A DNA stretch of 64,000 nucleotides. It comes from Cytospora piceicola (lineage: Eukaryota; Ascomycota; Sordariomycetes; Diaporthales; Cytosporaceae). Below, piece after piece: positions 45,111 through 55,774 of the stretch; the stretch's first letter is position 1; each line of letters starts with the position of its first letter. Where the stretch lies: assembly GCA_023375675.1 (NCBI GenBank), contig JALQBC010000004.1, positions 1,178,001 through 1,242,000 on the forward strand, in the 5' to 3' direction. Position numbers and translations under genes: made by a program. Under the pieces are notes generated by a model. That model searched no databases, was not told the origin of the DNA, and saw only the letters and a program-made list of their open reading frames with translations.

Positions 45111-45152
45111 TGTTCTACTAAAGGGGGTGTTCTACTTATAAGGTGTTTAACT
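45111..45152 (-). repeat. Right terminal inverted repeat
   Basis: Complement of the left repeat, with T for C and A for G at several sites. Confidence 0.85.
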
Positions 45153-45351
45153 TATTAGTTCGGGGCAATCTACTGAGAAGTCGTGAAACATACAAAGTAT
45201 TAGCAGTTAACACGGCTGGCGGGCTACTAGAAACAAACCAAACCTCGAAGTACTTGGTCGGACTGCATTGACATCGATTTATCGTATACTTAAGTATGTC
45301 TTCATCGATGTATTCTGTCCTTGTACATACAGAAAATAGCCACTGCCACTA

Positions 45352-45660
45352 CATAACTCAGTGCTGCGACTGCAGGTCTTGATATTATACAGCATAAGTT
45401 GTAAGGCTATATATGAGTCCGCATCGACGTAACTATTTACGTAGGTAAGTCAACTAAGTCACCCTGCAGTACAGAGTCACTCAGACCTCGGCGTGCAAGT
45501 CGATTTTAACCGGTAGAATTTAGATCGATTCGAGTAGCAAGCCCTTTATCAAGTATTTGAGATTCAAGGTTATATAGTATCAGCCTAGCTACCAAGTCAT
45601 TACCTAGGTAGGTTAGAAGGTTAGAGGACTAGCTAAATTGCATAGTAGTAGCAGTTGAAT
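45352..45660 (+). repeat. Decayed dispersed repeat, copy B
   Basis: Partner of 30098-30370 (same strand). The copies share the start CTGCGACTG...GCATAAG and the end AGGTTAGA; copy B has about 35 extra bases. It lies just outside the pogo element, so this spot has collected more than one insertion. Confidence 0.6.
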
Positions 45661-45816
45661 ACTTGAGTTTACACTTAGCTACTCAAGCTGGGCATATAGC
45701 CTTATATAGCGACTTACACTAAGAGCCTTTACCCCAGACTTCCGGACCGGAATAGGAAAAGAGCACGTCGATCCGGGACCCCGGATGCACCCCTGCAGCC
45801 CTACGGGTACCCGGGG

Positions 45817-45847
45817 CATGTTAGGATCCACAAAGTAACCTAACATG
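45817..45847. repeat. 9-bp inverted repeat CATGTTAGG/CCTAACATG
   Basis: Perfect arms with a 13-base loop. TGTTAGG and CCTAACA are also like the ends of LTRs, so this may be a scar or end of a retroelement; no LTR partner found. Confidence 0.5.
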
Positions 45848-46859
45848 TACTGTATTATATATGCATGACCTTTACTTTGGGAATTATTGTCTAGTCAGAG
45901 TCCTGTGATGAGGTAATTAGCATCCCGATCCGGAATGACTTATATTGCAAGCACACCTGTCAGCAGCCTGTCCTCTTCGGAACATTCCCGGTGCCGTGCT
46001 GTGCTTCGAACTCTATTTCCCTTACTGGTGGGTACCTAGGTATACATAGACCTTCATCAACCAGTTCCTAATATCGTTCATAGTTAACACCGCAGTAGTC
46101 CACACTATATGTAGCCACTGTCTAATGCAAATTCAGCCATTCCTGTAACAGGTAGTCGTCCAAATGATGACTGAACCCCATACGAGTAGAAAAGGCGGGC
46201 TCCATTTTGTTCTAGTATCTACATTAAATAGTTCCCCTGGACCAGGGACTGCCATCACCTTGGATAGCTGGCGTAGTGGTGGACCGCTGTGCCAGGGGAC
46301 AGCAAGTGGAGACTGTGTGTCTGGGCCAAAGACGACTGTGATTCATACTACGGCGCAACAGCCGCCGTGTTGACATAGTCGTATCACAGGGGACGCTGTG
46401 CCATGAAGATATCCCAAAGCTAAAGCCCTTCTCCTCTCACCGCCCGCCCGGGGCGGTATACGGACTGCTGAATAATAATGTCAACTAACGTGTTTACAAA
46501 TGCACTGTCAGAGTCCAGCATGATGATGTTTCCAATCGTAGGGTGTGCCCCCCGTAGGTCATCCGTCGATTCTAGGGTGTTTGGGTGGTGTTACCTCCCG
46601 AGGAGTGCAGAACATGGTCGTTCCGGCCTGTGGGTGAGACAATCTAGGATATGCAAAGAGCCAACTTGTTCCCTTACCAAACGCTGCAAACCAGCCAATC
46701 CGCCCGTACCCATCCTGTGACGGATAGTAATCAGATGCCCAATAACGCCTGGTATCATGCTGAGCGCCCTGATATGGAAAGTCAACGCCGCATCCCTCGC
46801 CCCATCTCGTGCTTGTTGCACAGCAATATACACCCTCCGTGTCGTGCACCGTGCACCGC
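45848..46859. other. Intergenic, nothing recognised
   Basis: Holds a TACCTAGGTA palindrome at 46033-46042 and the 3' end of the following minus-strand gene. No gene seen. Confidence 0.45.
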
Positions 46860-47804
46860 TTATACAGCCTCCCAGTCCATAGCATCAACCATAAACTCCC
46901 ACTGCGCCTCATCCGTCGGGTCACCGTGCGCGTCCACCTCGCCGGCCACCCCACTGGCGGCCGCCAGCGCCCGCACGTCGGCGACGTAGCGATCCGCGAC
47001 CCCGTACGCCCCCTCGAAGCCGCCGAAGATGGTCTCCAGGATCCGCTCCAGATCATAGTCCCCGAGCGGCCTGGAGGCGGCGGCGGCGGCGGCGCCCGCG
47101 TCGTCGGCGTCGGCGTTCTTCCAGCGGTTGCGCAGCTCCTTGGCCCGCGCGAGCGCGTGGCGCGCGTCGGCACCCCTCCCCAGCACCCGGTGCAGGGGGT
47201 TGCGCGGGTCGTCCAGCGCCTCGAGGACGTTGGCGTGGTACCGGTGGTTGCTGCTCTGTTCGCTGCTGATCCTCGCGCCGAGGGCCCCGGTGACCTTGAC
47301 GCCGAAGACGCCCATCAGGTGGACCAGGGCCCGCTCGAGGAGCATGTAGTACTCGAAGAAGTCGAGCTTGAACATCAGCTCTGCTTCCTCCCGCTCCTCG
47401 TTGGCGCGGTCAGTGGCTGCCCGGTAGCCGTGGGCTAGGAATGGCAGTTTCCATCGCATGCGCCGGGCGATCTTCATGAACCTTGTGAGCTCGGCCCATG
47501 GCGTGGGAATGCGCCTGAGGGCGGATGAGTCGACCTGGTATGGACTCGCGTCGGTAGGGGCTTCATTGGCAGGATAGGAGTACGCCTGCGTCGTTCCGTT
47601 GGTTGCTGCAATCGAGGTTAGGTTGGCCGTCGAGGGCAGGGGAGATGGGTCATGTGTCTCGGTTCCGGCAGTGTGCGCAGAAGTCGAGGTCAAGGTCGCA
47701 GTAGTGGTGAATGTCTTGAACTTTTTGGAGGACCAGTAATACGGTGGTCGACCTGTGCTGATGGGAGCCCATCGTGAGCTTGCCAGACCCTTCTCACCAG
47801 ACAT
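46860..47804 (-). CDS. Protein of unknown function, helical
   Basis: Single frame, 314 codons, from ATG 47804. I do not recognise the family. Residues 1-95 are Ser/Thr/Ala/Pro-rich and probably disordered. From about residue 100 the sequence looks helical and conserved in style: PWAELTRFMKIARRMRWKLPFLAHGY, EEREEAELMFKLDFFEYYMLLERALVHLMGVFGV, HRYHANVLEALDDPRNPLHRVLGRG, and DYDLERILETIFGGFEGAYGVADRYV. A DA-rich low-complexity patch follows RNRWKNADADD. No signal peptide and no clear membrane span. Strong GC3 coding bias over the helical part supports a real gene. It is flanked by repeat-rich DNA on one side and the kinesin on the other; neither suggests a role. Confidence 0.7.
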   Translation of the reverse strand: MSGEKGLASSRWAPISTGRPPYYWSSKKFKTFTTTATLTSTSAHTAGTETHDPSPLPSTANLTSIAATNGTTQAYSYPANEAPTDASPYQVDSSALRRIPTPWAELTRFMKIARRMRWKLPFLAHGYRAATDRANEEREEAELMFKLDFFEYYMLLERALVHLMGVFGVKVTGALGARISSEQSSNHRYHANVLEALDDPRNPLHRVLGRGADARHALARAKELRNRWKNADADDAGAAAAAASRPLGDYDLERILETIFGGFEGAYGVADRYVADVRALAAASGVAGEVDAHGDPTDEAQWEFMVDAMDWEAV

Positions 47805-49070
47805 GGCAGTGCCAGGAGACCCGAGCCAATCCGGTTACCAATGGATCAAGCGATGATACAAAGCATGTTAATGAGAAGTACCAGTGAAGAGAAAGCATAG
47901 GACTTGCAACAAGAAGGGAGGCAGGTAGTTTGGAGACGTTAAGGTATGTTGTTGATATCGACTTTTCCAAGGGTCCCAAGAGGATGCTAATTTGGTTGTG
48001 TGGCAGGAAACTTTAGTACACAACGCGATTGTCTGGTAGTGACGCGACGTCTATTTAAAGTGCCGCGGCCCACGCATCTAGACGCATTGTTTGACACGAG
48101 CTTGGGGGGGGGGGGTGGTTTGCTTCAATCGGGGTTAGGGCTGCTCAGCGTTGTACCCCTGTGCATATACATACCTAGGTATATATATACCTAGGTATGT
48201 TACACCCATCACACCGAATTAGCAGATATCAGAATCACCTATAGAAGAACAGAATTGGTTGGATTGATGATCGGCAACGGTCCAATATCGAAGAGGCTGA
48301 CACTGAAAAGACCATAAAACAATGTGGGCAGAAGCACGCACTGGCGATCATCAGAACGGTATTTGCCTACCTAACCAGACATCGTCCCACAGCATCCCAA
48401 CTAGGTACTTCAACATCCAGGTACTTGAGTAGGTCAGTACTTAGTAATGTACTTACTAGCTAATATCCAATAGTGACGGGCCCGCCTGTGGTAAAAGTGT
48501 CGATAATAATATTCGAGGTCACTAAGGGACTGACAGAGAAGTGATGCCCAAGGTCTTGATTAAATCCTTGTTGATCGGATGAGTGAATCGCTCTCTCGAT
48601 GAGATGCCCTCTGGCTTTCACGCTGTCCACCGTCAACAGTGACCACCGCTCAGCTCAGCTCAAACTCAGAACTGTATATCGACAAGAAACGAACCATGAA
48701 CCTCAAACCAGGCCACTCGAGCCCTGGTCTTCCACCCGATCACCCACCCACAAGTTGTCCACCGCCCACCCAATAGACTGCTGCTGATATGGATGTTCCA
48801 ACCAATTTGTGCAGATTTCGACAGGCAACCCAAGGACACTGTATTGTACCCTACAACACCCACAACTCTTTCCAAACTCCGTCATGAAAGAGCCACCATT
48901 TAATGATAGGCGGCTCACGTCGTCAGGCATTACCATGCAAGAAACGACAGAAAGCTAGAACTCATTATTAGAAAAGACATGATTTCCCTGGTATCATCAA
49001 CGCCCTGCTCCTTTGGTTACAGCCCAACCACTTAACCCAACTTGAACCACCCTTTTCAACGCTCGAGACG
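47805..49070. other. Intergenic with palindromes and G-run
   Basis: Holds TACCTAGGTA at 48172-48181 and 48188-48197 and a run of 12 G at 48104-48115. No gene recognised. Confidence 0.5.
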
Positions 49071-52000
49071 TCATGAGTCGCTGTTGCGCTCCTTAATCTT
49101 TTTGGTCGCCTTAGCCGTGCCAATGTGGGTGTTGTGTACCTGTGACATGTCAGCAACTCGAGTCCTCTAATCAGAACCGCGGACCAATGGGCTCGACTCA
49201 CCTTCGTAGCAAACCTCAGACTCGTCAGTGTCTCCTTCAGATGCGCCTCCAGCGGTGACACCATCACAAACATGAGCGTCTTGGAGTTGCCGCCCAACGA
49301 GTTCCTCAACAGCCATGTGAGCTGCGAGTCCCGGTAAGGAACATGGCCGCTACCCCTGCCCAGTGCATCAATGACGTTACCTAGACAGGTGAGACTCTTG
49401 TTGATGTTCTGTGTCTCCTTCATTCGGTCGCCTTCAGCTCCAGATTGCTTGAGACGCTCGGAACCAGCCAAATCCACGAGGTTCAGTGTTCCCTCGCAGC
49501 GCTCGCCAGTTGCCGAGTTCTCGCCGATGAGCTTGAGAATGAAAACAGAGTGCGACCGAGACGACCGCTCGTTGGCCTTGGTCGCTGCCACCGATCGGTT
49601 ATTCTGTGCTTGCTTGAGCATCAGCTCCACCGTGTCCACAGACTCGAGAATCACGCTCTTGCAGTTGAGAACTGTGGTGGTTCTCCGGGCTTCGTCGTGG
49701 CGGACTTCGAGTTTCTTCTTGCTCTCGGCTTCCTTTGCAGAAGTCAATAGGTCATGTAGCTCCTCGTTGTACACCTCAACGAAGCTGCCTTCCATGGTGT
49801 AAGTCCAAGACTTCGCCTTCAACTCGTGTACCGTCTCGTAGATCATTTTTGTGGCGCGTGGGATCATGCCGTCATGTGAAGACATGGTGTAAGTTTTTCC
49901 GGAGCCCGTTTGGCCGTAACAGAAGATACACACATTATAGCCGTCCAGTGCGCTCTGCACCAACTGCGAGATCTCTCCAAATATTTCCTCGTTGTGCACC
50001 TGAGGAGTGAAGACTCTGTCGAATTCGAACGGATAGGCCTTGGTGCTGACTTTCCCGAGACTGTTCTTTTCCTCCGGTCCCTTGACTTGAATCTGGGCAG
50101 ATGTCTTGTCGTCAGGGTAGTCCAATTCTGCCTCTGACCCTTCAGAGTTGTCCAGAACGGGCCGAACCCTGCACATTACCCGAATGTTGCCCTTCAACTC
50201 CTGGTATTTATTGAAAAGGGCCCGTCGTTCTGTCTCTTCCTTGATCAACTTCTGCCGTGCCTCTTCTGCTGCTGCCAAGGCTTCTTGCATCTTCCCTTCC
50301 ATTTCAGCAAACGAGTCTGACTGCTGTTTGCTGTCCGATTCCAGGAAATGCACTTGTGCCTGCAATGATCGGACGGTACTTTCAAGTGTGGTGTTTGTGC
50401 TAATGAGATCGTCGATTTGCTTTTGCAGGTGGCCCTTCTGGATTCGCTCGCGGTCGAGATCACAGTTCAAGACGTCAGCCTCAGCACGGATGGCCTGGAT
50501 CTCGCGATCCTTGCCCTGGAGTACCAAGTTCATATCCTCGTGCTCAGAACCAAGCTTAACTTGTAGTTCTTCGATCTCGCGGGCGGTCTGTTGTTTCTCG
50601 TCTTCGAGCTCGGCGCGATGCTGCTTCTTCAATGTCTCCAACTCCTCCTGGTGCTGTTTGCTGGCACGGTCCGTTTGGTCTTCCAAGCTTCTCCGGAGCT
50701 CCTCTAGCTCGTTTCGATGTGCCCGAGCCTTGTCTTCGAGGTCGTATTTGTATGATCTGCGCTCTTGCTCCAAGTCTAATGTTAGTGTTGCGAGTTGGTT
50801 TCTCATGTTGTCTATTTCGCTCTGCTGTGTCCCGTTCTTTTCTTCTAGTCGATTCCGTTCGCGTTCCAGGTCGCTCGCTGTGAAGCGTTAGTCAGTGAGC
50901 CCAGGACGTAGCTGAAAGATGCTACTGGTTCCTACCTCTCGTCTTTGCCATCTCTATCACTTCCTCCATGGCTTTCTTGTCGGTCAGTGAGACATTCATG
51001 ACCTCCTTCAGGGCCTTGAATTGAGACTCCATATCGACGAGGCGCCCGTCTACGTCCCAAGCTGTGAAAGCACGTAAGTTAGAATCCTTAGTAAGAAACG
51101 ACCGCACCTTAGATGGAGATTTGGAAGGTGATACCATGCACTTCCTAGTAGAAGCAAGCAGGGTATCCTCAAACTTGTCCATGAGCTTGTGAACTTGTTG
51201 CGTAGAGTGAGGAGTCTTGGGCGTCGCAATTATGCTGGCCCTAGATTCCTCCTGCCGTGGAATTGGCTGTGATACGGCGTCCTCTTCGCGCGACTCAGAT
51301 TGTCTGAATGTGACGTTCTCCAATTGACTCTTTGATGGAAGCAGAGGATTTGGTGTGGGAGGACAGTTCTCTTTCGTTGAAATCGCTTGATTCCGGTCTG
51401 ATAGGCTGTCGTACGCACGGGCGTCGTTGAGGCTCAGATGCCCCATCATAGTGCTGATTGAGATCTCTCTCCTTGACGTTGAGGCTTGTGTTCCCAAGGT
51501 TTGCACCGAGGTAGCCTTTCTGAGCTTGCGCGTTGGGAGAAAATCGGGAATGGACTGAGTTGACGACCGAAAAGAAGGGGGTGGCATCGTACAATTCTGT
51601 GTTCCACTTGTCGGTCCATCCTCTGGTTCGTGACGGCTCATAGAAGTCTGTGGTCGGACACGGGTGGTGTTGGATCGCTGTCGTGAGTCCGTAGATTGAT
51701 TGAAGGACATGGACGTTTGGGAGCGGCCGATCATGGAGGAAGGACGGGCCAAGCCGGATCCGACGCTTTGCGCGAAGCTGTTGGGAGGACGGGAAGACAT
51801 GGACTTGGAGGAAGTGTGTCGAGAAACGGACATGGCGGTGGATGGTAGTTTGATCTGCGGAGAGCACAGTTAGCAGCTGTCCCGATGGTAAAGCTTTCCA
51901 GCCACCGAATGTGTCTGTTAGCTCCTGACGACGAACTTCGTTCTCATGGCACAATTCAGTGGTTCCGCTGAATCCTTCCAGGTCGTAGTTTTCTACCAGG

Positions 52001-52839
52001 CAGAAATCATCAAGCTCCCAGAGCTGTTGCTCGTTGATCGCAGGGGGATCTTCAACTCTTGGGCGGTCATGGCACGAAGAAGGCTTTGCAGCGCGAGCCG
52101 CCCGGCTGGACCATCGACGGAAGCTCATGTCGATAAGTGTATGTTGAAAAGCTCAGAGTCGGACAGCGGGAACAGTTGCTAGTTCGCTAGAGACACAAGG
52201 GAGGGTTCGATCGACGTGTTGCGCAGATATATATATATATATATATATATATGGGATCCAAGGTGACGTCCGGAGCAGGAGGGCCTCCTGGCCATTGTCG
52301 AAGGCTCCAGTCGTGGCGTAGGCATGGAACGAAGGGACAAAAGGCGACATGTCACAGTTTGGCAGAACTTACCCCGGTTTGTGAAGCAAGCGAGACTCCT
52401 TTATTCAGGACCCTTGGAGCGGGAGTAGCAGTGACAGAGTGTCTATCCGGGTATTCGGCGGCCCTTTCCATAAGTGTCTTTCGCTGTTTCGCATCGGGTG
52501 GAGGTTGAGACACTGTTTGAAGGCTGTCGTCAGTCATGGTCCTGCGGTGCGGCCGATGGATCGATGTCATCATAGACGACGTACTGCTCCCGGTATGGGT
52601 CCGCTTAACACCAGCTTGGGGCAGCATTGAGGGCTGGGGCCTGGCGTTGTTCTGAGAATCGGTGATCTCGCTGAGAGTGCCTGGTCTCGGGTTGGGAGCA
52701 GGCAGTCGACTTCCGGGAGGGCGCAGCTGGGAAGCGCGAAATGGCTGGAGGACGAGAATGTCAGTCAGGCACGGCATTGATATCAAGTAAACAGATGATG
52801 CGAGCATGCGCATACCGCGTTCTCTGGTCGATCGTCCAT
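49071..52839 (-). CDS. Kinesin-14 (C-terminal motor, Kar3/KlpA type)
   Basis: Five exons: 52816-52839, 52373-52744, 50936-51854, 49202-50877 and 49071-49139. Introns are 71, 518, 58 and 62 nt; all are GT-AG and keep phase; 1,019 residues. Residues 1-420 are a basic, Ser/Thr/Pro-rich tail (microtubule-binding in this class), and about 420-670 form a coiled coil. The motor follows from NIRVMCRVRPVL (about 671): P-loop GQTGSGKT (760-767), switch I NERSSRSHS, switch II DLAGSERLKQSG, ending FATKVHNTHIGTAK across the last junction. The neck-before-motor order defines minus-end-directed kinesin-14, which works in spindle assembly and nuclear fusion. The tail is longer than that of Aspergillus KlpA. 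The 518-nt second intron carries an (AT)13 repeat and an open frame. Confidence 0.93.
52227..52252. repeat. (AT)13 microsatellite
   Basis: Thirteen AT units in the second intron of the kinesin gene. Confidence 0.95.
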
Positions 52840-54154
52840 GGTATAGAGGTTAATGATACTTTGGCGAGGCAGGACAAGGTGGAACAGGAAGTATGAAGCG
52901 AGGAGCGACGCTCCAGAAAGCGATGGAATTGGAAGAGGCAGGATGAGCAAGTTGTCGGCGGACAAGGCCAGGCTCACTAGGGTGCTTTGTACTCTTCAAG
53001 GTTTATCAGGGCAAGTCATGAATGAAGTGTGTGTACGGAAGACTGGTGAGGGGTGGAGTCTTGTTGCTTGCTGCAGGCTCTCTCGCTTCCAAGGGTGGAC
53101 TGCCATTGGAAAACTGGAGTTGCAATATTTACAGTACAGCGGATTTGACGGTTGCCGGGAGCAACGAAGGCGCGACTGAGACCAGATTGGTCAGTTTTTG
53201 GTACCCCTGTTGTCGCGTCAGGCGGGGCGACGCACAGCAGTGTCGAATGACACAACGGGATCTTACCTCAGTAGCTGAGTACCTAGGTAGGTACACTATG
53301 TCCTGGGCACCTATACTCGGATAGGTACAGTACGCTGTACTATGGTAGGCCGGAACCACCGGGCCATACCTTACGTAGCATATAAAGTTCATCTGGTCAC
53401 TCTCCGTAAACAAACAATACCTACATCCAAGTTCGATGGTATTCTATGAGACAACAATGCGATCTAGAACAATCTGTATATGCCTAATGTATTTATACAA
53501 CTGACACTTGGGGTAATTAGTATAGGTATCTCCCAGAGTCCTGGTTCTTGGTTGCTTTGGTGTTCTTGGTTGTTGCCTTGCGACGGACGACAGTCCCGTT
53601 TCTTGCTGTAAAGAACGGCAGCGTTACGTTACGTTGTGTTTCTGCGGCCCGCCGAGTACGGTATTGTAAGTAGGTACCAGGGCTATATATTGTCTGTGCT
53701 CGTGCACATGCTGCCTTCCAAGCTTGCCTCCAGCTCTGCCTTACATACGTACAGTACTATGTACCTAGGTACTATGTACAGCTCAACCATTGGCACGTGC
53801 CCCGGTTTTTTCACATGCCGAACCCGAATTCTGGCGTTTTCTTTAACTCGTAGCTCTTGACCACTTGGGCAGTTATCTACTTGCAACAATGATGAACTGA
53901 CAGACCGCGATGACCGCCTCTTTCCGCTGATGAGTGAGCAAGATATTCTTGTCATCGTCTTTCACTTTCACTTGTTCAGATGCGCCGTGATGTGCTCCGT
54001 GCCTTTATGAATATCCAAGCCTTGCTACCATAGTTTGCACCTATCCGCCGTATCCTTCCTGCTTCTAAGAAACCCTTTCCTCTGCACTTTCACCGAGTGG
54101 TTTTCCCCGAGCACCTTCGGTCGCATACAACCCGACAAAGATACACGGCCCATC
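52840..54154. promoter_or_regulatory. Upstream region shared by kinesin and acyltransferase
   Basis: 1.3 kb between divergent start codons, with palindromes TACCTAGGTA at 53280-53289 and 53762-53771. No gene seen inside. Confidence 0.4.
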
Positions 54155-55249
54155 ATGGAAAAGTTCTCGCAATTCCGCGACAGAGGTACGCATTCGACCG
54201 ATTCCAGATAGGACACCGACGTCCTACTACACCTACTTACCTTGGACCAAATCCCCACAGGCTCCGGCATCTCCCCCTTCATCCCGCACACCTCCCCCTC
54301 CAGCACGCCCGCCAAGCTCCTCCACGCGGGCCTCTTCGCCTTCCGCCTGCCCGTCCTCCTCTTCTACCTGGCGCTGTACTTCCTCCTCCTGCAGCACGTC
54401 ACCCCGCTCCTCCCCCAGGCCATCAACAAGCTCCTGGTCTGGGGCCTCCTCGCCATCCCGCAGATCTGGTGGTCCGACCTGCAGCTCGACGGCGTCAAGC
54501 GCGGCAGCCTCTCGCAGCAGCCCCCGGGCCGCATGCCCGGCGCGCCCCCGGCCTCGGTCATCGCCGCCAGCGCCACCTCCCCCGTCGACGCCGTCTACCT
54601 CGCCGCCGTCTTCGACCCCATCTTCACCGTCAGCTACCCCCGCAGCAGGAAGGTCCTCCGCGTCGGCCTCTGGGGCGCCGTGTGGCACGCCCTCGCCCCC
54701 GCGCAGCTCCGCAGGGCCCCGCCCCCCGGCGCCCGCGGCCTCACCACCCTCGGCGACATCATCGCGCGGAACCCCCGCCGCGTCGTCGCCGTCTTCCCCG
54801 AGTGCGCCACCACCAACGGCCAGGGCATACTGCCCTTCAGCCCCAGCCTCCTGACCGTCCCGGCCGCGGTCAAGATCTTCCCCGTCAGCATCCGCTATAC
54901 CTCCCCCGACATCACCACGCCCGTGCCGGGCGAGTGGGTGACGTTCCTCTGGAAGCTCCTGAGCCGGCCGACGCATGTGATGAGGATCCGCATCGCCGAG
55001 GCGGTGTACAACACCGCCGGCGCGGTGGACGGTGTCGGGGAGTCTTCCGGCCTGAGCAGTCGGGATGGGGGCCGTAGCAGGACCCTCAGTTCTTTCAGCA
55101 GCGGCGGCGACGAGCCAGGGATCTCGTTCGAGGAGCGGCGTGTGCTGGACCGAGTGGCGGAGAACCTGGCACGGTTGGGACGCAACAAGAGAGTCGGTCT
55201 GGATGTTGACGATAAGGCCAAGTTCGTCGAAGCTTGGAAGAAGAAATGA
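54155..55249 (+). CDS. LOA1/Vps66-like lysophosphatidic acid acyltransferase
   Basis: Exons 54155-54185 and 54261-55249 over a 75-nt intron (GTACGC...CACAG); 339 residues starting MEKFSQFRDRGSGISPFIP. A hydrophobic segment LPVLLFYLALYFLLLQHVTPLL (about 33-54) is a membrane anchor. TSPVDAVYLAAVFDP and VVAVFPECATTNGQGILPFSP match the acceptor and phosphate-binding motifs of the yeast Loa1 (Vps66) acyltransferase family, in which the usual NHxxxxD is replaced by a Ser/Thr-rich SPVD form. The product should acylate lysophospholipid at the ER or lipid droplet to make phosphatidic acid. The C-terminal 80 residues, with a Ser/Gly-rich loop and a Lys tail, are non-catalytic. The short first exon is supported by the join reading GACAGAG|GCTCC in frame. 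Confidence 0.85.
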
Positions 55250-55774
55250 GGGGGCTTTAGTAGGGGTGCCGATAGCATGGAAAGTAAGAACCGGGGGACA
55301 CGTCTGCTTGTCCAGGAAGTGTTTGATGGACAGACGTTTGAAAGTAGACAGGACGAGGGAGTGATTCGTTTTTTGCATGGCCGAGGTGTCTGGTGTCTTT
55401 TATGAGATTGTGTCTTAGATACCTCGCTGCGTATGCTTGGTTTGTCGCCTCTTCACAGAGACCAAGAATTGTGCTGATGTTCTATTGTGGTGGAAAAGCT
55501 TGGGTTATGTTTCAACACATCGACATCAATATTCGGAAGATCATACGCGCTCCGCGATGAAGATGGGTAATACTCCAAAAATTCAAAAAGAAATCACATT
55601 TGATCACTCGGGACGACAATAAACAAGCCAAATGATGAAAATGAACACTTTTGCACTGCGCCGTTTGTTCCTCTTGTGGACGCCAGTATTAATGTGGTAT
55701 CTATCATACACAGACATGATCCCCGACGGACATCGTTCCTTATTTTACCTCTTGTCCAATCATCCCCCCGCCGC
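55250..55774. other. Region between convergent genes
   Basis: 525 bases with the transcript ends of the acyltransferase and dihydroxy-acid dehydratase genes. Nothing else seen. Confidence 0.5.

Larger units (their letters stand above)
43274..45152. mobile_element. RIP-mutated Fot1/Pot2-like (pogo) DNA transposon
   Basis: An AT-rich island of 1,879 bases is bounded by inverted repeats of about 42 bases. The left end starts AGTCAAACACCCTATAAGTG, and the right end read backwards starts AGTTAAACACCTTATAAGTA. Mismatches between the arms are nearly all C/T or G/A. Both ends are flanked by TA (43272-43273 and 45153-45154), the target duplication of Tc1/mariner-pogo elements. Length and terminal AGTCAA-CACCC resemble the fungal Fot1 and Pot2 elements (about 1.86-1.93 kb). 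No frame above 60 codons survives on either strand, and TA-rich words replace CA/TG, as expected after repeat-induced point mutation. The transposase is therefore dead. It lies 300 bases after the SGNH gene. Confidence 0.88.

Noticed and set aside
54233..55378. 381-codon minus frame over the acyltransferase
   Set aside because: Shadow; Glu/Gly/Ala low complexity, no domain.
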